This document shows positions 17,026 through 25,158 of a DNA stretch of 64,000 nucleotides, one piece after another. The first letter of the stretch is position 1. Every line of letters begins with the position of its first letter. A program made the translations under genes and the position numbers. This DNA comes from an uncultured Bacteroidales bacterium. GTDB lineage: Bacteria > Bacteroidota > Bacteroidia > Bacteroidales > FEN-979. The stretch spans positions 17,042-81,041 of the forward strand of contig CAIRDP010000033.1 of assembly GCA_903877385.1 (NCBI GenBank), given 5' to 3'. Below the pieces are notes generated by a model that saw only the letters and a list, made by a program, of their open reading frames with translations, had not been told where the DNA came from and did not search any database.

Positions 17026-18765
17026 TTAGGAATAAATCACAAACACCTTCCCTTTCGCCCTTGATGCGCCAATAAATAACTGGAACAGATTCTTTGGCTC
17101 GGTCAGGGATGAACAAACCAGGAAAACCGTATCCCATTCCAGCCCTTTTGAACGCAATGCAGTGGTATATCGAACTTTTTCAGATGGGCTGTCCAGGTTT
17201 TCAACAGTGAGCAATTCTATTTCAGGTTCTTCCCTGATGAGTTCTTTCAGCGCTGAGCCTGTCTTTAAAAGATCGAAAGTGAATAGTACGACCATGTTTT
17301 CAGGCTTACACTGACTGAGCGTTTTTTCCTGGTTAATGTATTGCCTCAGTATACCGGTAACCTCCTCTGGTCTTTTCCAGGCAATAAACTTCACATCATT
17401 CCCGTAATTTTTGAGTGGATCGGCCTGTCCATGCCCTGCATCCTGTATCAGTTCCGTGATGCCATGGCCTGTGTTCACTCGTAGGTTTGCGAACTGAATA
17501 TAATAAGCCGATGCCTCTTTGAGCGTCTCCCGGGTGCGGATGTAGGTATCCAGGTCCGCAAACTTCGGAAATGCCTGATTGTCGTCGAAAAACAGGTAAT
17601 AGTTTCCCTTTTGCAGTGGATTGTTTGCCTTAAGAAGTGATTTGATCACCTGGTCAAGGCCTTTATCGAACAGGTCCTGCGCCTCATCGGCCACGATAAA
17701 ATCATACCTGGGCAGCTTCTTTGCCTTATGAAGTCTGCCAAGGCATTCACGGATCAGATGACCGAATTCGCCTTTAGCTACGCTGTCATAGGTAGGCATC
17801 AGCGATGTTTCACCTAGCAGGGTGACCAGTTCTTCCAGAAAATGATAGTAGGCGGATATCTTTATCGTCGTATCAGATCGATTCTCCTGTAATGCGTTCC
17901 TCAGTTTATTCTCCATCCTCGCTGCAAGAAATTCGTTCCAGCAGAGGTAAAGCCCCTTTTTTTCCTTTGATCTGCACAACCCAACCATCAAATCGAAAGC
18001 ATAAGTCGATTTCCCGCTTCCCGGAGGGCCCTGCACCATGATCCTCTGGTTCTCGCTTAATCCATGCAGAATATGCAAGCCCTGCTCAAGCCTGCGCTCC
18101 GATTCCCCAAGGTTAAGCCGTGATTGTGAAAGGGAACGACTCGGATCGAATTCAGGTTTCAGCATCTCGGTAATGGTAGCGATCCGGTCTTCATCCAGGG
18201 TTTCCCACGTAATACGCATCGCAACATTCCGTTCATCCTGCTTCTCATAGGATTCAGTAATCTGTTCCTGCATCGAATCCAGGATCATCCTCAGCCATTC
18301 CTTATCATAACCCCGGTGCCACAGGTATTTAAACTCCACCCCTTCACAATCAAAAACACATTCAGGGAAACACACAACCGAACCCACGAAAATATTGATC
18401 AGCCCCTTTTCCCTCAAGAAACTTTGGATTGCATGCGCATTTTCATCCACCTGGTTAAAAGGATTTTTAACCATCTCCCTTTGATCATCACCCGTAAGCC
18501 GGTAAAAGCCATAATCGTTATGGTCTGTAGGTCCATAACCCATGATCCCACCCTTAACCTCAATCACCATGATCCCCAGCTTCGACAAGATCACAAAATC
18601 ACATTCCCCCGACATCTGCACCCGGTGATATCGCGATGAAATTCTCAAACTATGAATCACATGAACAGGCTCATCCTCCATATTTCCCATCAGCATCAAC
18701 TGCCTGTCAGCCTCACGCTCGCCATCATTCGTAATTTGCCAGGGATTATATAACCGCTTGATCAT
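17026..18765 (-). CDS. NERD nuclease-domain / UvrD-like helicase
   Basis: A 579-aa fusion. Residues 10-115 form a NERD domain, with GECDFVILSKLGIMVIEVKGG holding the acidic and Lys residues of the nuclease-related core. A superfamily 1 helicase follows: Walker A QGPPGSGKS (245-253), Walker B FIVADEAQD, and the late motif LRSKGLEWDTVFLV then GASRAKGKVFVIYS. The helicase half resembles the DUF2075/UvrD-like group. It probably acts on DNA ends in the cytoplasm. It is the first gene of a two-gene unit with the DUF2779 nuclease. Both domains appear intact. Confidence 0.87.
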   Translation of the reverse strand: MIKRLYNPWQITNDGEREADRQLMLMGNMEDEPVHVIHSLRISSRYHRVQMSGECDFVILSKLGIMVIEVKGGIMGYGPTDHNDYGFYRLTGDDQREMVKNPFNQVDENAHAIQSFLREKGLINIFVGSVVCFPECVFDCEGVEFKYLWHRGYDKEWLRMILDSMQEQITESYEKQDERNVAMRITWETLDEDRIATITEMLKPEFDPSRSLSQSRLNLGESERRLEQGLHILHGLSENQRIMVQGPPGSGKSTYAFDLMVGLCRSKEKKGLYLCWNEFLAARMENKLRNALQENRSDTTIKISAYYHFLEELVTLLGETSLMPTYDSVAKGEFGHLIRECLGRLHKAKKLPRYDFIVADEAQDLFDKGLDQVIKSLLKANNPLQKGNYYLFFDDNQAFPKFADLDTYIRTRETLKEASAYYIQFANLRVNTGHGITELIQDAGHGQADPLKNYGNDVKFIAWKRPEEVTGILRQYINQEKTLSQCKPENMVVLFTFDLLKTGSALKELIREEPEIELLTVENLDSPSEKVRYTTALRSKGLEWDTVFLVCSSLTEPKNLFQLFIGASRAKGKVFVIYS

Positions 18766-18854
18766 GAAACGAAGTTAATCAATAACCGCTTGACCTGAGG
18801 TTTATCTGATCTCATTTCATTAACCTCAATGCAAATCTCACCAAAGATATCTCC

Positions 18855-18963
18855 GTAAATTTATAATCCGCAAGGCCTTTGCCCTCCGGGTGCCGTCATT
18901 TTTTTCCATTGTAAATCTTCTGGGGTAAAAAAATGACCGGCAGCCTTGCATATTAAAATTTAC
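18855..18963. repeat. Long imperfect inverted repeat
   Basis: The left arm GTAAATTTATAATCCGCAAGGC, followed by TGCCGTCATTTTTTT, is matched by the reverse complement of the right arm (AAAAAAATGACC, GGCAGCCTTGCATA, TTAAAATTTAC). The left arm has about 14 extra bases. The arms enclose about 20 bases. It sits in the leader of the small gene at 19036 and could be an RNA structure or a MITE-like remnant. Confidence 0.7.
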
Positions 18964-19030
18964 TCCGCTGTTTAGTGCTTACAATTTGCATTTTATGCAA
19001 TAAACCATTTGTAAAACTTAAAAGCGGAGG
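18963..19030 (+). promoter_or_regulatory. Leader with pairing that can hide the ribosome site
   Basis: CTCCGCT at 18963-18969 is exactly complementary to AGCGGAG at 19023-19029, which contains the AGCGGAGG ribosome-binding site of the next gene. A smaller hairpin TTGCAT-TTT-ATGCAA lies between them. Pairing would mask the ribosome site, so translation may be controlled. A strong Shine-Dalgarno sequence is also unusual for this phylum. Confidence 0.45.
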
Positions 19031-19035
19031 TTTGT

Positions 19036-19284
19036 ATGTCAACAACAATCAATCATTCATCAACTCAGGTAATCCATGAATTAGCCTGTGATTATCATGT
19101 CAATGAAAATGGTCAGGTCATCCTGCACCATAATGGCCAGCCTGTCAAGTGGTCGTCCACGATTAAGATCACCTTGTTTTCGCCAACCGGTAAAGAGGCC
19201 GCACGGTTCAGGTTCCTCAATATCCATGAGGCCATGAACTTCATCCGCCTCAATGAGCCGCCCAGGTATATGATATGGGGGTGA
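19036..19284 (+). CDS. Small unknown protein with strong RBS
   Basis: An 82-aa protein of no family I recognise. It contains short beta-like stretches (YHVNENGQVILHHNGQPVKW, STIKITLFSPTGKEA) and ends RYMIWG. GGAGG lies 7 bp before the ATG, and a strong terminator follows, so it is probably expressed as a single gene. It has no signal peptide, membrane segment or catalytic motif. It is the only plus-strand gene in the island and lies next to tRNA-Val. Its structured leader suggests regulated translation. Confidence 0.65.
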   Translation: MSTTINHSSTQVIHELACDYHVNENGQVILHHNGQPVKWSSTIKITLFSPTGKEAARFRFLNIHEAMNFIRLNEPPRYMIWG

Positions 19285-19308
19285 TTTTCCTGGTCTTAAT
19301 ACCTGGGG

Positions 19309-19344
19309 TTTCCCTGCGGGTGCTAAACCTGCAGGGAAATTTTT
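19309..19344 (+). terminator. Rho-independent terminator
   Basis: TTTCCCTGCGGGT pairs with ACCTGCAGGGAAA (13 bp with one G-U pair) over a five-base loop, followed by TTTTT. It lies 24 bp after the 82-aa gene. Confidence 0.85.
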
Positions 19345-19467
19345 GCTTTCTGGAGAACGTAAAATCGACACTTTGAATTCCAGGAAATAGGATTTAACCT
19401 CTGTGAAGCCTTGAAGCCGGTTTCAAAAATATCGGTTTAACTTAAAATGGAAGAAAATAAATGAGAA

Positions 19468-19508
19468 ACGCTCCTTTCGGAGCGTCGGACCGAAGATGCT
19501 ATCTTCGG
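19468..19508. repeat. Two tandem perfect hairpins
   Basis: ACGCTCC-TTTC-GGAGCGT (19468-19485) is followed by CCGAAGAT-GCT-ATCTTCGG (19490-19508). They lie between the 82-aa gene and the tRNA. No T-tract follows, so they are not simple terminators; a small RNA or REP-like element is possible. I see no gene in 19345-19650. Confidence 0.6.
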
Positions 19509-19626
19509 TGATGTTTCAGTGAGGCAAAGATAATGAAGTATTCCAGTTCAATTATAACCCACAATATTTCAACGGAATTTTATTTCACATCTTTTTTGAA
19601 AAACAATATTTTAATCCAAAACTTTG

Positions 19627-19647
19627 ATGTGTACTTTCATGTGTACT
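19627..19647. other. Direct repeat near tRNA 3' end, possible attachment-site arm
   Basis: ATGTGTACT occurs twice, 12 bp apart, about 50 bp beyond the 3' end of tRNA-Val on the island side. Recombinase arm sites often look like this. No integrase gene is in the window, so the role is inferred. Confidence 0.3.
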
Positions 19648-19650
19648 AAT

Positions 19651-19686
19651 TAAAAAAGCCACCTACTTTTTTATTTGTAAGTGGCT
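19651..19686 (-). terminator. Terminator of tRNA-Val
   Basis: On the minus strand AGCCACTTAC pairs with GTAGGTGGCT over an A-rich loop and is followed by TTTTTT. It lies just 3' of the tRNA. Confidence 0.85.
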
Positions 19687-19698
19687 GATTTTGAGGGT

Positions 19699-19772
19699 GG
19701 GAGCAACAGGATTCGAACCTGTGACCCTCTGCTTGTAAGGCAGATGCTCTGAACCGGCTGAGCTATGCTCCC
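19699..19772 (-). tRNA. tRNA-Val (anticodon TAC)
   Basis: A 74-nt cloverleaf on the minus strand: acceptor GGGAGCA pairs with TGCTCCC, D-loop GCTCAGCCGGTTCAGAGC, anticodon stem TCTGC/GCAGA with loop CTTACAA (anticodon TAC, reads GTA), and T-arm ACAGG-TTCGAAT-CCTGT. CCA is not encoded. Its 3' end points into the defence island, the orientation used by tRNA-targeting integrases. Confidence 0.97.
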
Positions 19773-19786
19773 TGAATTCGAGGGTG

Positions 19787-19794
19787 CAAAAGTA
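19787..19794 (-). promoter_or_regulatory. Promoter -7 element of tRNA-Val
   Basis: The minus strand reads TACTTTTG, matching the Bacteroidota TAnnTTTG element, 15 bp before the mature 5' end of the tRNA. Confidence 0.65.
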
Positions 19795-19853
19795 CAAATT
19801 ATTTTCATATCCGAAAAGCCTTTACGATAATTTTCGATCTGAATAATTCTCTG

Positions 19854-19861
19854 TACTTTTG
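19854..19861 (+). promoter_or_regulatory. Promoter -7 element of tamL
   Basis: TACTTTTG matches TAnnTTTG. Because it abuts the track start at 19863, the later TTG at 19887 is a better translation start. Confidence 0.55.
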
Positions 19862-19886
19862 TTTGTTATTGATAATTCCCTGTGAT

Positions 19887-22244
19887 TTGAAGCCGTTACA
19901 AACTCCAGCCCGGATATGCTTATTCTGTCTTTTAATAATCCTGGCGGCTTGTAATGTTACAAAAAACCTGGGCCCCAAAGAATACCTCCTCATTCAAAAC
20001 AGGTTTCATATCAATACCTCCAAGGTCACATCCGATGATCTTAGCGGTTACCTTCAACAGCAACCAAATAAGAAACTTTTCGGCCTGTTCAGGTCAAACA
20101 TAGCTTTGTATAATATGGGGAGCAAGGGCAAAGACAGCAAGTTTAAAAAGTGGCTCCGAAATACTGCAGGAGCAGCTCCGGTGCTTCTCGACACTTCAAT
20201 GGCACTGATCGCCTGCAAGCAAATGAATCTTTACCTGGCGAATAAGGGATATTTTAACTCTACGGTCAAAGACTCTGTTGTAATAAAGAAAAAAAAAGCC
20301 ACTGTCCATTACATGGTCAAAACAACAAAGCCTTATAAAATCAGGAAAATCGAATATGCCATCCCTGATACAGCAGTTAAAAGGTTCGTGATGGCCGATA
20401 CATCCAAAGCCCTGGTCAAATCAGGCATGAATTACGATGCCTACAAGCTTGACGATGAGCGAACCCGTATTACAACCAACCTTAACAACAAAGGTTATTA
20501 CAGGTTTACGACGAATTATATTATTTACCGTGTCGACAGTAGTCTTTCCCAGCATAAAATGGATATAACCGCTGAAATTACCGACCCTGTTGTTCCCTCC
20601 CTGGATAATACAAGCCTTATGGTGACTGTTCCCCATAAACGGTTTTACATCAACAAACTTTACATTTACCCTGAGTTTGATCATCTTATGGGCGACACGG
20701 TGCATTATGATAGCCTGATGATCAAGCTTGAAGGACCGAAAAAAGAGAAATCCACGTATACGTATTATTTCCTGTACAAGGATAAAATGTCGATCAAACC
20801 CCGTACAATCACCCAGTCGATCTTCGTGGAGCCAGGCAATTACTACAACCTTAACGAGGTTAACCAGACTTACAACCGCCTGGCCAGTTTGCAGGTTTTT
20901 AAATACATTAACCTGCGCTTTACACCTGCTGATCTGAAAACTGATACCACAAGGAAAAATTCAGACCCCCTCGATTGCCGTGTTCAACTTGCACGATCGG
21001 CAGGCCACTCTTTCAGTGTTTCCACCGACGGGACCAACTCGGCCGGGGCATTCGGACTCCAGGGAGGCCTTACCTATTCAAACAGGAACATATTCAGGGG
21101 GGCACAGCTTCTCAGAATCGGGCTTAACGTTTCGGCCCAGACTCAGCCTCCCCTGACAGATGATCAGCCAAAAAGAATTTTTAATGTGCTGGAGGTCGGT
21201 ATAAACGCAAGCCTGACTTTTCCCCAGTTTCTTTTCCCGATAAAACCTGAGAAACTGCCAAAAAAGATGAAACCGAAAACCATGATCACCATCGGGTATG
21301 ACTTCCAGAGGCAGGTGGATTATGACCGGCATATAACCAATACCAGTTTCGGGTACAACTGGGTTCAGAACAACCAGCTCAGCCAGACGTTCAACCCTGT
21401 TGAAATTGCCTTTGTGAAAGTCTTTGGGGATTCTGCATTCACTAACTATTTAAGTACACTCCAGGACCAGCGCCTGAAATATCAATACACGAACCACCTG
21501 GTTGCCGGATTGAGATACACTCTGCAGTATACGAGCCAGCAATTGAACAAGCTTCACGACTATATTTACATCAGGTCAAACTTTGAAACAGGCGGAAACC
21601 TTTTATACGCCATTGACAACATTTTCAAACCGCCAAAAAGCAGCAGCGGGTACTATACTCTTCTCAATGTCCAGTATGCCCAGTATGTAAGGCCCGACTT
21701 CGATTTTCGCTATTATGAAAAGTTTGACCAGCAGCAGATGTTAGTGTACCGGTTTTATGCAGGTATAGGTATTGCCTATGGTAATTCGATAGCCCTGCCT
21801 TTTGAAAAAGCCTTTTTCGCGGGCGGCGCAAACGACCTGAGAGGATGGAAAATGGGGTACCTGGGCCCGGGCAGTTATCATAACGATACCTTAGCCGCGA
21901 ATTACAGCCAGTTTGGCGATATGCAGCTCGAAGCCAATATCGAATACCGCTTCCCTATCTATAAAGTGGTCAAAGGTTCTTTCTTTTTAGACATGGGAAA
22001 CGTATGGCTCCTCAAACCCTCTGTAGATCTGCCCGGTGGCGCCATCACACTTTCATCTTTCCTGCCCGATATCGCTATCAGCGCCGGTCTTGGCATTCGT
22101 CTCGACTTCAACTTCTTTATGATCCGCCTTGATCCTGCCATCCCGATAAGAGTCCCCTGGTACCCCGAAGGGAACCGCTGGTATTTCAATAAAATGCAAT
22201 TAAGGGACATTGTTTGGAATTTCGGGATAGGTTATCCTTTCTGA
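19887..22244 (+). CDS. tamL: TamL-type Omp85 outer membrane lipoprotein
   Basis: An Omp85/BamA-TamA family protein. The N-terminus MKPLQTPARICLFCLLIIL ending in AAC is a lipoprotein signal peptide with an ILAAC lipobox, the feature that separates TamL of Bacteroidota from other TamA proteins. POTRA-like segments follow, then a C-terminal barrel carrying GGANDLRGWKMGYLGPGSY, the conserved RGW-type motif of the inward loop, and a terminal Phe (FGIGYPF). It would act in the outer membrane, with TamB, in protein or lipid export. The track start at 19863 lies at the promoter; TTG at 19887 gives a proper signal peptide. There is no ATG choice. Confidence 0.88.
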   Translation: MKPLQTPARICLFCLLIILAACNVTKNLGPKEYLLIQNRFHINTSKVTSDDLSGYLQQQPNKKLFGLFRSNIALYNMGSKGKDSKFKKWLRNTAGAAPVLLDTSMALIACKQMNLYLANKGYFNSTVKDSVVIKKKKATVHYMVKTTKPYKIRKIEYAIPDTAVKRFVMADTSKALVKSGMNYDAYKLDDERTRITTNLNNKGYYRFTTNYIIYRVDSSLSQHKMDITAEITDPVVPSLDNTSLMVTVPHKRFYINKLYIYPEFDHLMGDTVHYDSLMIKLEGPKKEKSTYTYYFLYKDKMSIKPRTITQSIFVEPGNYYNLNEVNQTYNRLASLQVFKYINLRFTPADLKTDTTRKNSDPLDCRVQLARSAGHSFSVSTDGTNSAGAFGLQGGLTYSNRNIFRGAQLLRIGLNVSAQTQPPLTDDQPKRIFNVLEVGINASLTFPQFLFPIKPEKLPKKMKPKTMITIGYDFQRQVDYDRHITNTSFGYNWVQNNQLSQTFNPVEIAFVKVFGDSAFTNYLSTLQDQRLKYQYTNHLVAGLRYTLQYTSQQLNKLHDYIYIRSNFETGGNLLYAIDNIFKPPKSSSGYYTLLNVQYAQYVRPDFDFRYYEKFDQQQMLVYRFYAGIGIAYGNSIALPFEKAFFAGGANDLRGWKMGYLGPGSYHNDTLAANYSQFGDMQLEANIEYRFPIYKVVKGSFFLDMGNVWLLKPSVDLPGGAITLSSFLPDIAISAGLGIRLDFNFFMIRLDPAIPIRVPWYPEGNRWYFNKMQLRDIVWNFGIGYPF

Positions 22245-22249
22245 TTTAT

Positions 22250-22257
22250 TACATTTG
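22250..22257 (+). promoter_or_regulatory. Promoter -7 element of FkbM gene
   Basis: TACATTTG matches TAnnTTTG and lies 22 bp before the ATG at 22280, just after the tamL stop. Confidence 0.55.
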
Positions 22258-22279
22258 CAAAAAATCAAGAATCTGGGGG

Positions 22280-23083
22280 ATGGCTAATAAGATCTCAACA
22301 TATATCCGGTATTTCAAAGATTATGCAAAGCACAGGGAATATGGTTTTATCTGGACTGCCATTGGGTACCAGTTGTTCAACCGCCCGGTAAAAAAATCGG
22401 CTGAATATACCAGCAGCCTCGGAAAATTTCATGTAAGAAGCGGGACTATCGATTTTCAGTTTGCCAACTATGCGTATGAGTGGGATGTAAAGAAGTTCTT
22501 CCTTGAACATTACAAGGATTATACGGTTTTCCTCGACATTGGTGCAAACATTGGCACTTACAGTATACCGATGGCCCAAAAGGGCTTGAAATGCCATGCC
22601 TTTGAACCCATGCCCGAGAATTACAAGGCTATGCTCCAAAACATCTCGCTAAACAATCTCGATCATGAGATCCGATGCCACCAGCTGGCTTTAGGAAGTG
22701 AAGACGTGAACAGCGAATTTATTTACGAGAAAATCAATACCGGGGCTTCAAGGCTTGCGACCAACAGTTCCGATTACAAAGGGCCAAAAAACAGCCATGT
22801 CAACCTCTTTGTAAAAGTCATCAGGCTCGATCGTCTGGCGGCCGAACTCTCAATACCTCCCGATGAAAAAATTCTTATCAAGATGGATGCCGAGGGGATG
22901 GAGCATATGATCCTGGTCGGTGCCATTGAATTTCTCAGAACCCACAGGAATATTCTCATGGTAATGGAGAAAAAATACCAGTCAGTCGCCAGGTTTAATG
23001 AACTTCTCGCCCTTTCAGGCGAATACGAATGCCTTCCCGTTGACAAGTACAACGTTGCTTACCGTAAAATCAGATCAACCTAG
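22280..23083 (+). CDS. FkbM-family methyltransferase
   Basis: A Class I AdoMet methyltransferase of the FkbM family, whose members often O-methylate sugars. AdoMet motif I is VFLDIGANIGTYSIPMA, followed by CHAFEPMPENY (motif II acidic residue) and later LIKMDAEGMEHMIL, typical of FkbM. The track start at 22214 translates the end of tamL; the ATG at 22280 follows a GGGGG stretch and its own promoter element and gives MANKISTYIRY, 267 aa. The 3' end overlaps the convergent T9SS plug gene by 4 bp. Substrate unknown. Confidence 0.85.
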   Translation: MANKISTYIRYFKDYAKHREYGFIWTAIGYQLFNRPVKKSAEYTSSLGKFHVRSGTIDFQFANYAYEWDVKKFFLEHYKDYTVFLDIGANIGTYSIPMAQKGLKCHAFEPMPENYKAMLQNISLNNLDHEIRCHQLALGSEDVNSEFIYEKINTGASRLATNSSDYKGPKNSHVNLFVKVIRLDRLAAELSIPPDEKILIKMDAEGMEHMILVGAIEFLRTHRNILMVMEKKYQSVARFNELLALSGEYECLPVDKYNVAYRKIRST

Positions 23084-24360
23084 TTTTGCTGTATTGAGTT
23101 GATGTCCTGAACTGCTATCAACTGGTCAGTGTGTATGCCCCCCGAACGGTAGTATACATAAATTGTATAAATATGGGGCGTTTCCCAGTGGCTGCCTTCT
23201 ACCAGGGATTCGTCCCCTGTTGTTTTGCCTTTCCGCTGAAGCACATAGATGTAATTATAATAGCCCTGCTTCAGGAAAATGCTGATCTCATAGCGCCTGC
23301 TTTTTACATTAAACTGCAGCCTGCTGTTCCCATCCATCCTCCAGTTTGTAAGCGCCCCCATCAGATAAAAATCACCATCGGTAAACTGAACGGGAAAAGG
23401 AAGAATAAAATGGACAAGCGCATAATCCGACTCTATATTAAAATTGGTTGCATTCACCTCATTTTTAATTAAAAACCTCCCGTTTATATCCTTCTCGTAA
23501 ACGTAATTCTTATAGGTTCGGGGCTTGTCTTCAAGCAGTAAAACCTGGTTCAGGGTATCATAATAAATCTTGTCAATGCGGTCGGTCTGGTATGTCAGGC
23601 TTTTAATGTCGAAATTACGGTAAGGGCTGCCCCCGTTGAATACATTATTCCCGTCGTAGCGGTAATCCAGCTCTTCACCCCTGACAAACCTGGGTTGGAT
23701 ATTCCTGAGCGCATTATCCCAGCGGTCGTCCTGCTGAACCACAACAACCAGCTCCCGACCAATATCCATCACCCTGAACCCGTTCAGCCTGACGATAAAA
23801 TCAATTTGCTGTTTGGAAAGCTGATCCCCGTTATTCGAACCCTGCTGCACCGAGGCTTCTATGGAAACGGGTGATACCTCGGTAACCATAAACCTGCGGG
23901 TAAATACAGGTTCCGACGATTCCCCGGTATAAACAATGAGCAGGTAGTTTCCCGAGATCCTGGGCCTCATGTCAGGTGTTGGCAAGGATGCGCTGTAATG
24001 AACATACTTTACCATCGTATTCACCGAATAATGGAAATCCCTGATGTTCTCCTCGGTATATCCACTGATATACTCCGATGGTTTAAGGTCAACCGAAGTG
24101 GTCCAATCCGATTCGCAATGCCTGATAGTATATTTATACGCTTTGGAGCCATCATCGAGGTCGTCGAAACCCAGGTCAAGTCCTTCAGTGGAATTCAGCT
24201 GGAAAATCGGCGCCGACATCTCAAATCCCTGCTTGTAAAGCTGGACTGTCTTTATATTTGAAGCGTATGTTATATTCTCATTAGGGAAATCGGCTGCACT
24301 GCTGTAAAAGGGCAAAACCGCCAGGCCGGAAAGCAAAAACAAATATTTTATGATTTTCAT
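23080..24360 (-). CDS. Type IX secretion system plug protein (DUF5103)
   Basis: A 426-aa secreted protein with signal peptide MKIIKYLFLLSGLAVLPFYSSA. It is beta-rich and matches DUF5103, now described as the T9SS plug protein, which seals the lateral or periplasmic side of the SprA translocon. Typical segments are KTVQLYKQGFEMSAPIFQL and YKYTIRHCESDW. Other T9SS genes in this window (porU, porV, gldJ) support the role. It is monocistronic and has a TAnnTTTG element 35 bp upstream. Confidence 0.85.
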   Translation of the reverse strand: MKIIKYLFLLSGLAVLPFYSSAADFPNENITYASNIKTVQLYKQGFEMSAPIFQLNSTEGLDLGFDDLDDGSKAYKYTIRHCESDWTTSVDLKPSEYISGYTEENIRDFHYSVNTMVKYVHYSASLPTPDMRPRISGNYLLIVYTGESSEPVFTRRFMVTEVSPVSIEASVQQGSNNGDQLSKQQIDFIVRLNGFRVMDIGRELVVVVQQDDRWDNALRNIQPRFVRGEELDYRYDGNNVFNGGSPYRNFDIKSLTYQTDRIDKIYYDTLNQVLLLEDKPRTYKNYVYEKDINGRFLIKNEVNATNFNIESDYALVHFILPFPVQFTDGDFYLMGALTNWRMDGNSRLQFNVKSRRYEISIFLKQGYYNYIYVLQRKGKTTGDESLVEGSHWETPHIYTIYVYYRSGGIHTDQLIAVQDINSIQQN

Positions 24361-24394
24361 CAGCCGTTACCGGGAATGTTTACAATTTCACCGG

Positions 24395-24402
24395 CAAAGG
24401 TA
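24395..24402 (-). promoter_or_regulatory. Promoter -7 element of T9SS plug gene
   Basis: The minus strand reads TACCTTTG, 34 bp before the ATG at 24360. Confidence 0.55.
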
Positions 24403-24408
24403 CAATTT

Positions 24409-24921
24409 CTATAGCTGAAAATATTCAGGAACGCTTACCAGGGCTTTTTCCAATACCTTGACAAGCTGTGAACTGGTCTCATCCCGTACAAACCTTTCCC
24501 TGAAATCAGAGTCAGGATATAATTTTTTCAACGAAGGATAGGTTGAAGCGGAATCAACCCATATCTTTTTATAGTTTGACTGCATTGCCCAATCCACTGC
24601 TGTTTCGAGCAGATTATTCCCCCACTTCAGAAATGTCATGGAGGGACGCACGTAAAATTTCTGTATCTGGACAGTGTTATAATTTACTTTTCTAAGAGCG
24701 ATAAATCCTATGCTCTGACTGTTGGCCTTAAGCAGGAACCCGACTCCCCTGGGCATCTTGTAAATATCTTTTATTGAAGCTGATTCACGCAGTAATTGCT
24801 GGTAATCGAGTTCAAAATCAATCGCTGTTGCGAATTCAATACATAGTTCCTTCATGTCAAGAAAATCCCTGTCTCGTACTACAGGGGTTATTTGCCAGGG
24901 GCCATTTACTGTTGTGCTCAT
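24409..24921 (-). CDS. GNAT-family N-acetyltransferase
   Basis: A 170-aa acetyltransferase-like protein. GFIALRKVNYNTVQIQKFYV matches the central beta4-beta5 strands of the GNAT fold and WGNNLLETAVDWA the following helix, although the usual Q/RxxGxG/A acetyl-CoA loop is poorly conserved (FLKWGNNL). It is a single gene, and its substrate is unknown. The 237 bp upstream, to the next gene at 25159, hold no gene that I can see. Confidence 0.7.
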   Translation of the reverse strand: MSTTVNGPWQITPVVRDRDFLDMKELCIEFATAIDFELDYQQLLRESASIKDIYKMPRGVGFLLKANSQSIGFIALRKVNYNTVQIQKFYVRPSMTFLKWGNNLLETAVDWAMQSNYKKIWVDSASTYPSLKKLYPDSDFRERFVRDETSSQLVKVLEKALVSVPEYFQL

Positions 24922-25158
24922 TGGAAAATGTATTAATAAATGTAAATACGTTCCTCTTATCTCCGGTAAATTTAGGCTCGCAGCAATGCAATAGCAATCA
25001 CAAACAGGTATATGTAAATGAATTATTAGTAAATGTGCTCAGAAATCGTGATGATGTGACCAGGGTGATGGCATGATGAATATAATGAGCATATTTATCG
25101 TAAAGGCAAGAAATGGGACTGGATTAACTGGGCAATAATGATGATGCCGCCCGATGCT

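Noticed and set aside
19560-19650. Integrase remnant next to tRNA-Val
   Set aside because: A minus-strand MKVHIKVLD followed by a stop is too short to support a gene call.
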